A DNA stretch of 14,385 bases from Syntrophus sp. (in: bacteria) (GTDB taxonomy: Bacteria; Desulfobacterota; Syntrophia; Syntrophales; UBA5619). This document shows positions 1 through 5,727 of this stretch, one piece after another. Under the pieces are notes generated by a model. It searched no databases. It was given only the letters and a program-made list of their open reading frames with translations, and was not told the origin of the DNA. How positions within the stretch are numbered: position 1 is the stretch's first letter; every line of letters starts with the position of its first letter. Both the position numbers and the translations under genes were made by a program. The DNA lies in the NCBI GenBank assembly GCA_013824905.1, contig PNOO01000039.1, positions 1-14,385 of the forward strand, given 5' to 3'.

Positions 1-769
1 TCTGCGACAGGACCTGGAGGGTCTTCACCGTCATCTCGGCCAGGCTCGGCTCCTGGGTCCTCGCCCGGTCGATCTCGAAGGACATGTTGCCCATATTGAA
101 GAGGCCGAGGATCTTGCCGTTCGGCGCCTGCTTCAGTTCGTCGGCCGTGCCCACGACGGCATAACCGGCCGCCCGGGCCTCATCCAGGAGGTTCCGGCCG
201 TCCTTCCGTTTCCCGCCGGCAGACGTTTCGGGCAGGAAGAACTGCTTCCGGCCGCCCATCAATATATCCACCCCGAGCTTGAGCTCCTGCGCCGCCACCG
301 ACGTCTCGTCGGAACGGTGCGGGACATGCGCCGCGAACGAGGCGGGGGTCGCGTCCGTAATGCCCGAGGTCGTCACCAATCCCGTGACCTTGCCGCCCGT
401 CTTGGCCAACTCGAGAATCGTGGTGCAGGGGGTTTTCCCATCTTGTCCCATCCCGACCGCGCGCGCCGGCACCTTCACCCCGCAGGCAATCTGGGTGGCG
501 GCGGCGGCCGACTCGGTCACGATAGCGTCCGCCGTGTCATTGACAAGATACGCCGTCCGCCCATCCTTCATCAGCTCCACCATGCGGAGCTCCTTCCCAA
601 GGATCCTGTTACTGTATAGCCAGGCCGCGCCGAACTGGCTCGGCCCCATCCCATCCCCGATGAGAATGATGATATTCTTGGCCTGACCGGCCAGAGCGCT
701 CCATGGCAGGAGAAAGAAACAAAATACAAGTAGAAACACCAGCGACCGAATCGGCATTCGTCTGTTCAT
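1..769 (-). CDS. Alkaline phosphatase (PhoA family), N-terminal part; C-terminus beyond window
   Basis: Periplasmic or secreted metal-dependent phosphomonoesterase. The reading frame is open from an ATG at 769 to the window edge, giving 256 codons of a family usually 450-550 residues long. Residues 1-27 form a signal peptide (MNRR, hydrophobic core, end SALA). Family motifs follow in order: LIGDGMGPSQ with the zinc/magnesium ligand Asp39; TESAAAAT with probable nucleophile Ser87; GITDATPASFAAHVPHR, where the Asp before ATP matches E. coli Asp153; and GVDILMGGRKQFF. E. coli has Asp just before its nucleophilic Ser102; here it is Glu86, a mild oddity. A strong Shine-Dalgarno (AAGGAGGG) precedes the ATG. 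A sigma70-type promoter lies about 50 bp upstream; I saw no obvious Pho box. It is divergent from the HD-GYP gene. Family assignment is firm; the exact substrate is unknown. Confidence 0.93.
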   Translation of the reverse strand, partial: MNRRMPIRSLVFLLVFCFFLLPWSALAGQAKNIIILIGDGMGPSQFGAAWLYSNRILGKELRMVELMKDGRTAYLVNDTADAIVTESAAAATQIACGVKVPARAVGMGQDGKTPCTTILELAKTGGKVTGLVTTSGITDATPASFAAHVPHRSDETSVAAQELKLGVDILMGGRKQFFLPETSAGGKRKDGRNLLDEARAAGYAVVGTADELKQAPNGKILGLFNMGNMSFEIDRARTQEPSLAEMTVKTLQVLSQ

Positions 770-820
770 CACACCCTCCTTTAGTTATGAGTCTCCAACG
801 ACAATACACCCCGAGCGTTG

Positions 821-848
821 AGTATATGCAGATTGTTTTTTAAGTCAA
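821..848 (-). promoter_or_regulatory. Sigma70-type promoter of the alkaline phosphatase gene
   Basis: On the minus strand, TTGACT (848-843) and TATACT (826-821) are separated by 16 bp. Each hexamer has five of six consensus bases. The predicted transcript starts near 814, leaving a leader of about 45 nt before the ATG at 769 that contains the AAGGAGGG ribosome binding site. Confidence 0.6.
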
Positions 849-873
849 GTTCATAAAGGAGCATTACATTTCA

Positions 874-902
874 TTGACAGGCAGTTAGTAACCCTGTACG
901 TT
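874..902 (+). promoter_or_regulatory. Candidate promoter for the HD-GYP gene
   Basis: A perfect -35 TTGACA at 874-879 is followed after 17 bp by TACGTT at 897-902, a poor -10 match (three of six). It would give a leader of about 80 nt before the ATG at 990. The weak -10 suggests an activator or a different promoter. Confidence 0.35.
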
Positions 903-989
903 GAAGCGCAGGCAGTGAGGTTCATGAATCTTTGAAATTTATCTTGAAACCCCAATTTCATAAAGGTTCGCATTTGGAGTGGACAATAA

Positions 990-2009
990 ATGGCCCACAA
1001 AAAAATCGATGCCGACGATCTTCGGGTGGGGATGTATGTGATCATGCCGACTTCCTGGGACGAGCATCCGTTCCTGAAAAACAAGTTTCGCCTGACCTCC
1101 CAGACACAGATCGATAAAATCATCGATTTCGGACTAGCCCAGGTCCTGATCGATACCGGACACAGCCTGCCCGAGGCACTATCCTCTATCGAACGGATGA
1201 AAAAGTACGAAACGCCAAAACCGGCCGAGAGCGCGAAAAAACCTGAGGAGCCCAGTAAAGAGGAAAAACAGCTGAATACGGCAGGCGATAAGCTCCGGGA
1301 AGCCATCCATGACGGTTCGCTTTCCGCTTCGGAAAAGTCACGGATCGTCCGGGACAATGCCCTGACGATGATGAACAGCCTCCTGGAACAGCCGACGGCG
1401 AAGAACATCCAGACCGCCAAAGAGGCTATAATCCAGATCGTTGAACTGATCTTGACCGATGATGATACGACCTCCTATCTGACCAAGATCACGAGTTATG
1501 ATTTCAGCACCTATACCCATTCCGTCAATGTCGGTCTTCTGGCCGTCTCGATGGCTAAGCTCTTGTTCCGTGGCTCCAACGCGCACAACATGCATGAGAT
1601 GGGAATCGGCTTTTTTCTCCACGATCTGGGAAAGGTTGGGATCGATCCGGCCATTATCAACAAGCCCGGGCGGTTAACCACCGATGAGATGACTGTCATT
1701 CGCAGTCACCCGACCATCGGGTTCAAGATTCTCGAGGATGCCCATCGGCTTTCGGAGGAGTGCAAAACCATCGTCCTTCAGCACCACGAAAGATACGACG
1801 GCACAGGGTATCCAAAACAGCTGCGGGGGGATGAGATCCACCTCTATGGGAAGATCTGCTCTATGGCCGATGTATTTGATGCCCTGACGTCGAACCGTCC
1901 GTACCGGAAAAAGATGGACCCTTTTGATGCACTGATCCTTATGAAAAAGGAGATGATCAACCATTTTCAAATGGACCTCTACGAGAAGTTTGTCTACATG
2001 CTCTCCTGA
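990..2009 (+). CDS. HD-GYP domain protein with N-terminal DUF3391, cyclic-di-GMP phosphodiesterase
   Basis: Predicted cytosolic enzyme hydrolysing cyclic di-GMP. Residues 1-65 match DUF3391, which commonly precedes HD-GYP domains (KIDADDLRVGMYV near the start). A charged, Lys/Glu/Pro-rich linker covers about 70-100, and the HD-GYP domain runs from about 165 to 339. Catalytic signatures are complete: HDLGK at 211-215, His240 in RSHP, HH at 265-266, and the GYP motif within DGTGYP (270-275). The following IHLYGKICSMADVFDALTSNRPYR block is typical. There is no membrane segment and no receiver domain, so the input is probably through DUF3391 or protein partners. GGAG sits 10 nt before the ATG. 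A GGDEF protein further right in the window (7740-8837) could make the same second messenger, though no link is shown. Confidence 0.94.
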   Translation: MAHKKIDADDLRVGMYVIMPTSWDEHPFLKNKFRLTSQTQIDKIIDFGLAQVLIDTGHSLPEALSSIERMKKYETPKPAESAKKPEEPSKEEKQLNTAGDKLREAIHDGSLSASEKSRIVRDNALTMMNSLLEQPTAKNIQTAKEAIIQIVELILTDDDTTSYLTKITSYDFSTYTHSVNVGLLAVSMAKLLFRGSNAHNMHEMGIGFFLHDLGKVGIDPAIINKPGRLTTDEMTVIRSHPTIGFKILEDAHRLSEECKTIVLQHHERYDGTGYPKQLRGDEIHLYGKICSMADVFDALTSNRPYRKKMDPFDALILMKKEMINHFQMDLYEKFVYMLS

Positions 2010-2106
2010 ATCACGAAGAGACCTTTCCGGTCATGCCCGATTGCCCAAACCGACGGACTCCCGCAAAAAAAGAGGACGCCTTGATTGCGGTGCTAAGAGC
2101 CGCCTT

Positions 2107-2223
2107 GATCGTCACTTTATACAAAACAAAATGCGGTGTGAAATCTCCAGGAGTGTTATATCTCTTGACATACAAGTCTGTTTTTCCTATCCTTACGGCC
2201 AGTAAAAGCAGGTTCTTATCAAC
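2107..2223 (+). repeat. Promoter-bearing direct repeat, copy 1 (partner at 4743-4846)
   Basis: This stretch is repeated in the same orientation at 4743-4846. Both begin GATCGTC, share GGTGTGAAATCTCC, carry the same promoter (TTGACA, 17 bp, TATCCT), and end with GTAAAAGCAGGTTCTTATCAAC. From the -35 box to the end I count five mismatches. Copy 1 has 16 extra bases between AATCTCC and TTGACA, bounded by ATCTC on both sides, so copy 2 may have lost them by slippage. The copies enclose the marR/merB-like/thioesterase cassette. Copy 1 has no plus-strand gene behind it. Confidence 0.8.
2165..2193 (+). promoter_or_regulatory. Orphan sigma70-type promoter inside repeat copy 1
   Basis: TTGACA (2165-2170), 17-bp spacer, TATCCT (2188-2193). 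The spacing is ideal and the -35 is consensus. A transcript would start near 2200 and run into the 3' end of the minus-strand thioesterase gene, with no plus-strand reading frame to serve. It may be a relic left by duplication, or may make an antisense or small RNA. Confidence 0.5.
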
Positions 2224-2367
2224 GGAACAGCCTGAAACCGGTGTTTAACAAGTAGAGCCACCCGGCTTCGCAAAAAACCGTACCCTTGGACTTGATAAGC
2301 CGTTATTCTTTGAAAACCTCCAGTTCCTCCGAGGATAACCGTGCCTTGAGGTCCGCATTGACTGATT
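2224..2367. other. Gene-free stretch with a possible degenerate 3' coding remnant
   Basis: Together with 2010-2106 and repeat copy 1 this fills the gap between the HD-GYP gene and the thioesterase. On the minus strand, 2398-2303 reads as a protein-like tail (PVGVEKIVKSVNADL, then KARLSSEELEVFKE and TAA) in a different frame from the thioesterase. A GTG at its beginning overlaps the thioesterase TGA. It is either a frameshifted C-terminal extension of the thioesterase or the last piece of another deleted gene. No terminator or other structure is evident. Confidence 0.3.
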
Positions 2368-2814
2368 TCACGATCTTCTCGACCCCAACCGGCAGGTTTC
2401 AGTCAGCTCCCTAAGTTCCGGCCAGGAATCGAAAACCCCATCCTTCACCTCGACCAGCTCTCCCCCGCGGATCCGAAAAAAAACATTTGTAACTTGAGCA
2501 ATTACGGCCGTTTCCTGCCCCGGTATAATGTCAGCTTTTTGTTCGAAAGTAATGCTCCGTCTGCCAGCCCGGTTTACCCAGGTTTTAATTCCCAGGAGGT
2601 TTCCCAGTCGAACCGGATGCTTGTATTCCACCTGCAGCGAGACCACGGAGTGAGCGACGCCGGCTGATTGTAAACCGTCTCGCAGCGCGGGTCGTTCGTC
2701 CAGATAGGCCCAGCGGGCCTCTTCAAAAAAACGTACGAACCAAGCATGGTTGACCACGCCGAACACATCGACATGAAATCCGCGAACCTTGATTTCAACG
2801 ATTGAATGAGTCAA
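2368..2814 (-). CDS. 4-hydroxybenzoyl-CoA-type (hotdog) acyl-CoA thioesterase
   Basis: Predicted cytosolic hotdog-fold thioesterase of about 148 residues. The active-site segment near the N-terminus, HVDVFGVVNHAWFVRFFEEAR, has the Asp-x-x-Gly-Val-Val-x-His pattern of the YbgC/4HBT family. It continues with HSVVSLQVEYKHPVRLGN and RSITFEQK, also typical. The start is unclear: there is no suitable ATG. The strong GGAGG (2833-2829) lies 8 nt before an ATT at 2820 and 14 nt before the TTG at 2814 used here. A TTG at 2835 overlaps the GGAGG and is unlikely. It is third in the marR/merB-like operon, about 75 bp behind the merB-like stop. The final residues (CRLGSRRS) look unlike a family C-terminus, and a protein-like tail lies in another frame behind it, so the 3' end may be frameshifted. 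Substrate unknown. Confidence 0.8.
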   Translation of the reverse strand: MTHSIVEIKVRGFHVDVFGVVNHAWFVRFFEEARWAYLDERPALRDGLQSAGVAHSVVSLQVEYKHPVRLGNLLGIKTWVNRAGRRSITFEQKADIIPGQETAVIAQVTNVFFRIRGGELVEVKDGVFDSWPELRELTETCRLGSRRS

Positions 2815-2892
2815 AATAATTGTTTTCACCTCCAAGACAATTCCCGCGGGATTCCTTTACTGATATCCGTTTGGCTCCTCCCTGCCTGATAT

Positions 2893-3636
2893 TCACCAGC
2901 CAAAGACGGCGCTCTGGATGGCCCGGTTTAAATAGGCTATCTGCCCGGGGGTAAAGTAGGCGCCCTTTATTCGGTGTACTTTCTTTCGATAAGCCCTGGC
3001 ATGTTCTTCTGACCAGAAGAAGACGCTTTTTTTTCAAAAGGCATCGATGATGTTGGGATCTTCCAGACGGCTGAAATCAACGTCGGGGACGAAGATGATG
3101 GGACGGCAATCCGTTTCCTGGCAGCGGCAATTCATATCGCTATCTATCTCCATCCACATGGGTCTTTTGCAGTGGGCGCATTCCGTTTCAACCTGAATGA
3201 AAACGTTTTCCCGTCTCAGTCGCCCTTGCACGAAGGGCGTCGCGAAAGCGTCCACCGCTCAAGCGGCATACAACCGCTCCCCCGAGCCAAAGGTGATTCG
3301 GTGCGGGGTTTTTTCAACGGTCACCGGGTAGGCCCAGAGGACCTGCCCTTGCTCGTTCCGGTACAGAAAGGTCAGGCGTTCTTCCAGTTCCTTCAAAATT
3401 TCAATAGTCTGCTCAACGCCCAGGGCCAGACCCTGGGCCACTCTTTCCACCGGAATCGGCTTTCCGACACGCGGTAGTTCCCGGACTACATAATGATGAA
3501 CCAGGCGATGCTCCGAGGACATGAATCGAGTGGACTTTTTTACCTTGTGCCTCATCCTTTCAATTTGTTTCTCCCAAAGAACGGGAGGCACTCCCACCAT
3601 GGTCCGCCAAAACCCGATCAAAAGCTTGTTAGTCAT
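2893..3636 (-). CDS. MerB-family (organomercurial lyase-like) predicted selenoprotein with two in-frame TGA (Sec) codons
   Basis: Read through two TGA codons (3261-3259 and 3036-3034), one frame of 247 residues runs from the ATG at 3636 to the TGA at 2895-2893. Its parts align with MerB: an N-terminal helical region (HHYVVRELPRVGKPIPVE), then ERLYAA-U126-AVD129, matching RLYAWCALD around Cys96 and Asp99 of the plasmid enzyme. Next comes ETECAHCKRP (Cys153, Cys156), matching the SSHCAATGAP region, and then IIDAF-U201-KKSVFFWS, matching SFCCHVHFF with Cys159. The end (ITEGER-free tail LNRAIQSAVFGW) closes the domain. MerB cleaves carbon-mercury bonds using Cys96, Asp99 and Cys159; here both Cys positions are UGA. 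No frameshift, TAA or TAG interrupts the frame, and a hairpin follows each UGA. AAGGA lies 8 nt before the ATG. It sits between marR and a thioesterase; no merA, merT or merR is in the window, so the substrate is open. An ordinary annotation would call two or three fragments (3636-3259, 3255-3034). Confidence 0.85.
3001..3036 (-). promoter_or_regulatory. Predicted bacterial SECIS element for Sec201 (GGUC loop)
   Basis: After the UGA at 3036-3034, a hairpin UUCUUCU-GGUC-AGAAGAA occupies 3021-3004. It has seven perfect pairs and a four-base GGUC loop that starts after 19 nt. Past one mismatch, two more pairs (U-A and a G-U wobble) extend the base. The E. coli fdhF SECIS also presents GGUC, 18 nt after its UGA, which is the part SelB contacts. 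The hairpin is inside the coding sequence, as bacterial SECIS elements are. Confidence 0.8.
3221..3261 (-). promoter_or_regulatory. Predicted bacterial SECIS element for Sec126
   Basis: After the UGA at 3261-3259, a hairpin CGCCCUU-CGUGC-AAGGGCG occupies 3239-3221. It has seven perfect pairs and a five-base loop that starts after 26 nt. A G at the first or second loop position, and an apical loop within roughly 16-37 nt of the UGA, are the rules usually applied to bacterial SECIS. Both are met. The loop is less like fdhF than that of the second element. Confidence 0.65.
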
Positions 3637-3686
3637 AATTGGTTTCCTTTCTGTTTTCAGATACTATAATCTCAACCCAAAAAAAA

Positions 3687-4136
3687 TCACCCCAGGTTTT
3701 TCAAAAACACCTCCAGGTGGGAGAGAAATCCCTCGATCACCTTTCTTTCCCCTTCGGATACCCCGGACAGGTAACTGGAAAATGCCTTCATCGTGGCCTC
3801 CTGCCCTTGTTCAAATTGCCGGATAGCCGTTTGTCCAACCTCGGTTAATGTGGCCGACAGTCTGTTTTTAAGGGCCGGGTCCTTGGTTTTTTTTATGACC
3901 CCTTTTTTTTCCAGCCGGTTCAAGGTCTGGGACACGGCGCCATTGCTGATGCCCAACTTCCGGGCCATTTCGCCGGCGCTCATGTCCGTCCCTTCGTTGA
4001 TGACCTGCAGCAGGTGGATTTCCGAAGGATAGAGGCGCAGGGCCTCGTGATTTAAAATGCTCCGCTTCTCCAGGAGCATGGCCCGGTTGATAACCCGCCG
4101 AATCTGCACCGCTATTTTTTTGGATTGTGATGACAT
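3687..4136 (-). CDS. MarR-family transcriptional regulator
   Basis: A 149-residue winged-helix repressor, normal for the family, expected to bind its operator as a dimer. Helical dimerisation segments are at both ends (about 1-35 and 105-149). The DNA-binding part covers about 37-100: helix-turn-helix with MSAGEMARKLGISNGAVSQT, recognition helix near 65-79, and wing KDPALKNRLSATLT. It is first in an operon with the MerB-family gene (50 bp behind its stop) and the thioesterase, so it probably controls them and itself. The protein contains no cysteine. Direct thiol sensing of mercury or oxidants, known for some MarR proteins, is therefore excluded, and a non-covalent small ligand is more likely. 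The promoter just upstream leaves almost no leader, so translation may be leaderless. Confidence 0.93.
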   Translation of the reverse strand: MSSQSKKIAVQIRRVINRAMLLEKRSILNHEALRLYPSEIHLLQVINEGTDMSAGEMARKLGISNGAVSQTLNRLEKKGVIKKTKDPALKNRLSATLTEVGQTAIRQFEQGQEATMKAFSSYLSGVSEGERKVIEGFLSHLEVFLKNLG

Positions 4137-4142
4137 GTTTTG

Positions 4143-4171
4143 ATTTTAGTACCTATAATCATATTTGTCAA
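4143..4171 (-). promoter_or_regulatory. Strong sigma70-type promoter of the marR/merB-like operon, probably leaderless
   Basis: On the minus strand, TTGACA (4171-4166), a 17-bp spacer and TAAAAT (4148-4143) give a near-consensus promoter. Only six bases separate the -10 from the marR ATG at 4136, so transcription should begin at or next to the start codon. There is no Shine-Dalgarno. The AT-rich spacer has a weak inverted symmetry (AGTATTG and, 16 bp on, GTACT) that could be the MarR operator. The promoter sits at the junction with the truncated spore-coat-U gene. Confidence 0.65.
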
Positions 4172-4174
4172 TAC

Positions 4175-4510
4175 TTAAATATCGATGTCGATTCCACGGG
4201 GACCATTGAGGTCAGCTGCACGGCGAACAGCTCCGTTTCCATCGCGATCGGCCCCAGCGGCAATACGGGCGGATTCAGCCCCCGAAAGCTGAAACAGACA
4301 TCCGGTTCCGATCTGATGAATTATAACCTCTACACGACAAGCGCCCGAACAACCATCTGGGGTGACGGGACGCAAGGCACCTCGACCGTGAACCAACTGG
4401 TCAGAAAACAGTCACCATCGAACTTAACGGTATACGGGACCGTTCCCGCCAGCCAGGATGTCTACGTCGGGTTATACACGGATAGCCTGGTCGTCACCAT
4501 CAACTATTAA
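4175..4510 (+). pseudogene. Spore coat protein U (SCPU)-domain gene, 5'-truncated
   Basis: From about 4175 to the TAA at 4508-4510 the frame matches the C-terminal two thirds of a secreted spore-coat-U/fimbrial-type domain. Blocks seen: STGTIEVSCTANSSVSIAIG, MNYNLYTTSARTTIWGDG, and the closing VYGTVPASQDVYVGLY followed by TDSLVVTINY. The signal peptide and first strands, usually 40-60 residues, are absent. What precedes in frame (from 4127) is antisense of the marR start and promoter and does not resemble the family. The gene was therefore cut at about 4172-4180, where the marR module begins. Such proteins normally sit in chaperone-usher clusters; none is here. Not expected to be functional. 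Confidence 0.8.
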
Positions 4511-4514
4511 AAAT

Positions 4515-4737
4515 ATCCGCCGGACGAAATAGCTGTACCAACCGTAGTATTGGACAATCTGTTCCCCCCGGTTTGGGACATGCGACCACATGGCCGCAAG
4601 CCACTCCGGGGCGTCGAACACCTTCCTTTACCGTCTTTCGCCGGATAGATGACGGTTCCTTCAATCAGCGAGATACTGCACCCATTCCTGGGAAAAGGAT
4701 ACCCGGATGAGGAGGCTACCCAGCGGAATCATGAACC
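4515..4737 (-). pseudogene. Decayed IS91-family (Y2) transposase C-terminal fragment
   Basis: Three minus-strand pieces in different frames follow the order of the C-terminal part of IS91-type transposases: IRVSFSQEWVQYLAD, then EGTVIYPAKDGKGR, then VFDAPEWLAAMWSHVPNRGE and QIVQYYGWYSYFVRR. The family usually reads FSQERMQYL, GTVIYRSK, FDALEWLAA, HVPNRGEQMVRYYGYYSN. One inserted base separates the first two pieces and about one missing base the next two. Catalytic tyrosines and the rest of the gene are gone. The fragment abuts the spore-coat-U remnant, marking old insertion and deletion. It accounts for most of the 395-bp gap before larE. Confidence 0.7.
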
Positions 4738-4742
4738 GCTGT

Positions 4743-4846
4743 GATCGTCTCTTTTTTTAATAACAACAGGTGTGGTGTGAAATCTCCTTGACATACAAGA
4801 CCGTTTTTCCTATCCTCACGACCGGTAAAAGCAGGTTCTTATCAAC
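4743..4846 (+). repeat. Promoter-bearing direct repeat, copy 2 (partner at 2107-2223)
   Basis: Second copy of the repeat, same orientation, ending 59 bp before larE. It lacks the 16 bases found in copy 1 between AATCTCC and TTGACA. Substitutions relative to copy 1 leave both promoter hexamers unchanged. Recombination between the copies would excise about 2.6 kb holding the marR/merB-like/thioesterase cassette and both gene relics. Confidence 0.8.
4788..4816 (+). promoter_or_regulatory. Sigma70-type promoter of the lar operon
   Basis: TTGACA (4788-4793), 17-bp spacer, TATCCT (4811-4816). Transcription would start near 4823, giving a leader of about 80 nt before larE. I found no NikR-type box and no riboswitch-like fold in this leader. 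Confidence 0.6.
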
Positions 4847-4905
4847 TCAACACAATTGAAGGCACGGCGGTCCCGAATATCCGTCATGAAACCGGCAAGA
4901 GGGTT

Positions 4906-5727
4906 ATGGAAACAATCGATTTCAAGCTGGAGCGGCTTCGCTCACTGCTGACGGAAATGGGAGGCGTGGTCATCGGCTATTCCGGCGGCGTCGACAGCAC
5001 GATGTTGGCCGCCGTGGCTGCGGAAGTCCTGGGAAACCGCGCGTTATACGTGCTGGCATCTTCGGAAACCTACCCCCAGGCGGAAGTTGAGGAAGCGTTG
5101 GAAACCGCCGGCAAGCTGGGTCTCTCCGTGATCCGCATCGACACGGACGAACTCAGAAACGAAGCGTTCACAGCCAACACACCCGAGCGATGCTTCTTCT
5201 GCAAGACCGAGCTGTTCGGCAAGCTCATTGCCATCGGTCAAGCTCACGGCATCCGGTGGGTCGCCGACGGCGCGAATGTCGACGACATGGACGACTACAG
5301 ACCCGGCAGCCGGGCCGCTGCGGAACTTGGAGTCAGGAGCCCGCTGCGCGAGGCCGGCTTCACCAAGAAGGAAATCCGGGAAATATCGCGCCGGATGGGT
5401 CTGCCGACCTGGAACAAACCGTCCTTTGCCTGCCTTTCCTCCCGCATTCCCTATGGCACCCGAATCGAGCCCGATATTCTCCGGCGTCTCGACAAGGCGG
5501 AGCGGTTCATCAAAGATCTGGGATTCCGGCAGGTGAGGGTTCGGCACCACGGGGAGATCGCGCGAATCGAGGTCGATCCTGAGGAAATTACACGCCTCGC
5601 GTCGCCTGAAACCAGGCGGCGGGTGACGGAGAGGTTCAAGGAATTGGGGTATCTTTATACAACAATGGACCTGTACGGCTACCGGATGGGAAGCATGAAC
5701 GCTGTTCTCAATAAAAATAAGGCATAG
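4906..5727 (+). CDS. larE: LarE, ATP-dependent sacrificial sulfur transferase for the nickel-pincer nucleotide cofactor
   Basis: Adds sulfur to pyridinium biscarboxylate mononucleotide, after adenylation, to form the dithiocarboxylic-acid precursor of the nickel-pincer cofactor. The protein has 273 residues, the usual length. The PP-loop SGGVDST is at 26-32. ERCFFCKTEL carries Cys96 and Cys99. KPSFACLSSRIPYG carries Cys176, the same number and context as the sacrificial sulfur donor of the Lactobacillus plantarum enzyme. Other LarE proteins use clustered cysteines to bind an iron-sulfur cluster, and three cysteines are available here, so the sulfur mechanism is uncertain. A purine-rich AAGAGGG stands shortly before the ATG. 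The TAG stop is immediately followed by the larB ATG, so the genes are co-transcribed. Confidence 0.95.
   Translation: METIDFKLERLRSLLTEMGGVVIGYSGGVDSTMLAAVAAEVLGNRALYVLASSETYPQAEVEEALETAGKLGLSVIRIDTDELRNEAFTANTPERCFFCKTELFGKLIAIGQAHGIRWVADGANVDDMDDYRPGSRAAAELGVRSPLREAGFTKKEIREISRRMGLPTWNKPSFACLSSRIPYGTRIEPDILRRLDKAERFIKDLGFRQVRVRHHGEIARIEVDPEEITRLASPETRRRVTERFKELGYLYTTMDLYGYRMGSMNAVLNKNKA

Noticed and set aside
2855..2895. A third selenocysteine at the TGA 2895-2893
   Set aside because: The protein reaches its expected end there (QSAVFGW), only a poor long-loop hairpin follows, and the next frame soon stops with no family similarity.
2795..3037. An 80-codon minus-strand frame beginning MKKKRLLLVRR
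   Set aside because: It is another frame of the C-terminal part of the MerB-like gene; the frame continuing through the TGA at 3036 matches the family, this one does not.
2893..3636. MerB-like gene as a pseudogene with two nonsense mutations
   Set aside because: Decay would not be expected to give only TGA, only at the two catalytic Cys columns, with intact frame, good ribosome site and a SECIS-like hairpin behind each. It remains the alternative if the genome lacks sel genes.
4127..4174. Start of the spore-coat-U protein at 4127
   Set aside because: Those codons are antisense to the marR start and promoter, encode no signal peptide and have no ribosome site.
4817..4905. Nickel/cobalt riboswitch or NikR box upstream of larE
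   Set aside because: No four-stem junction or GTGTTAC/GTAACAC pair is visible in the short leader.
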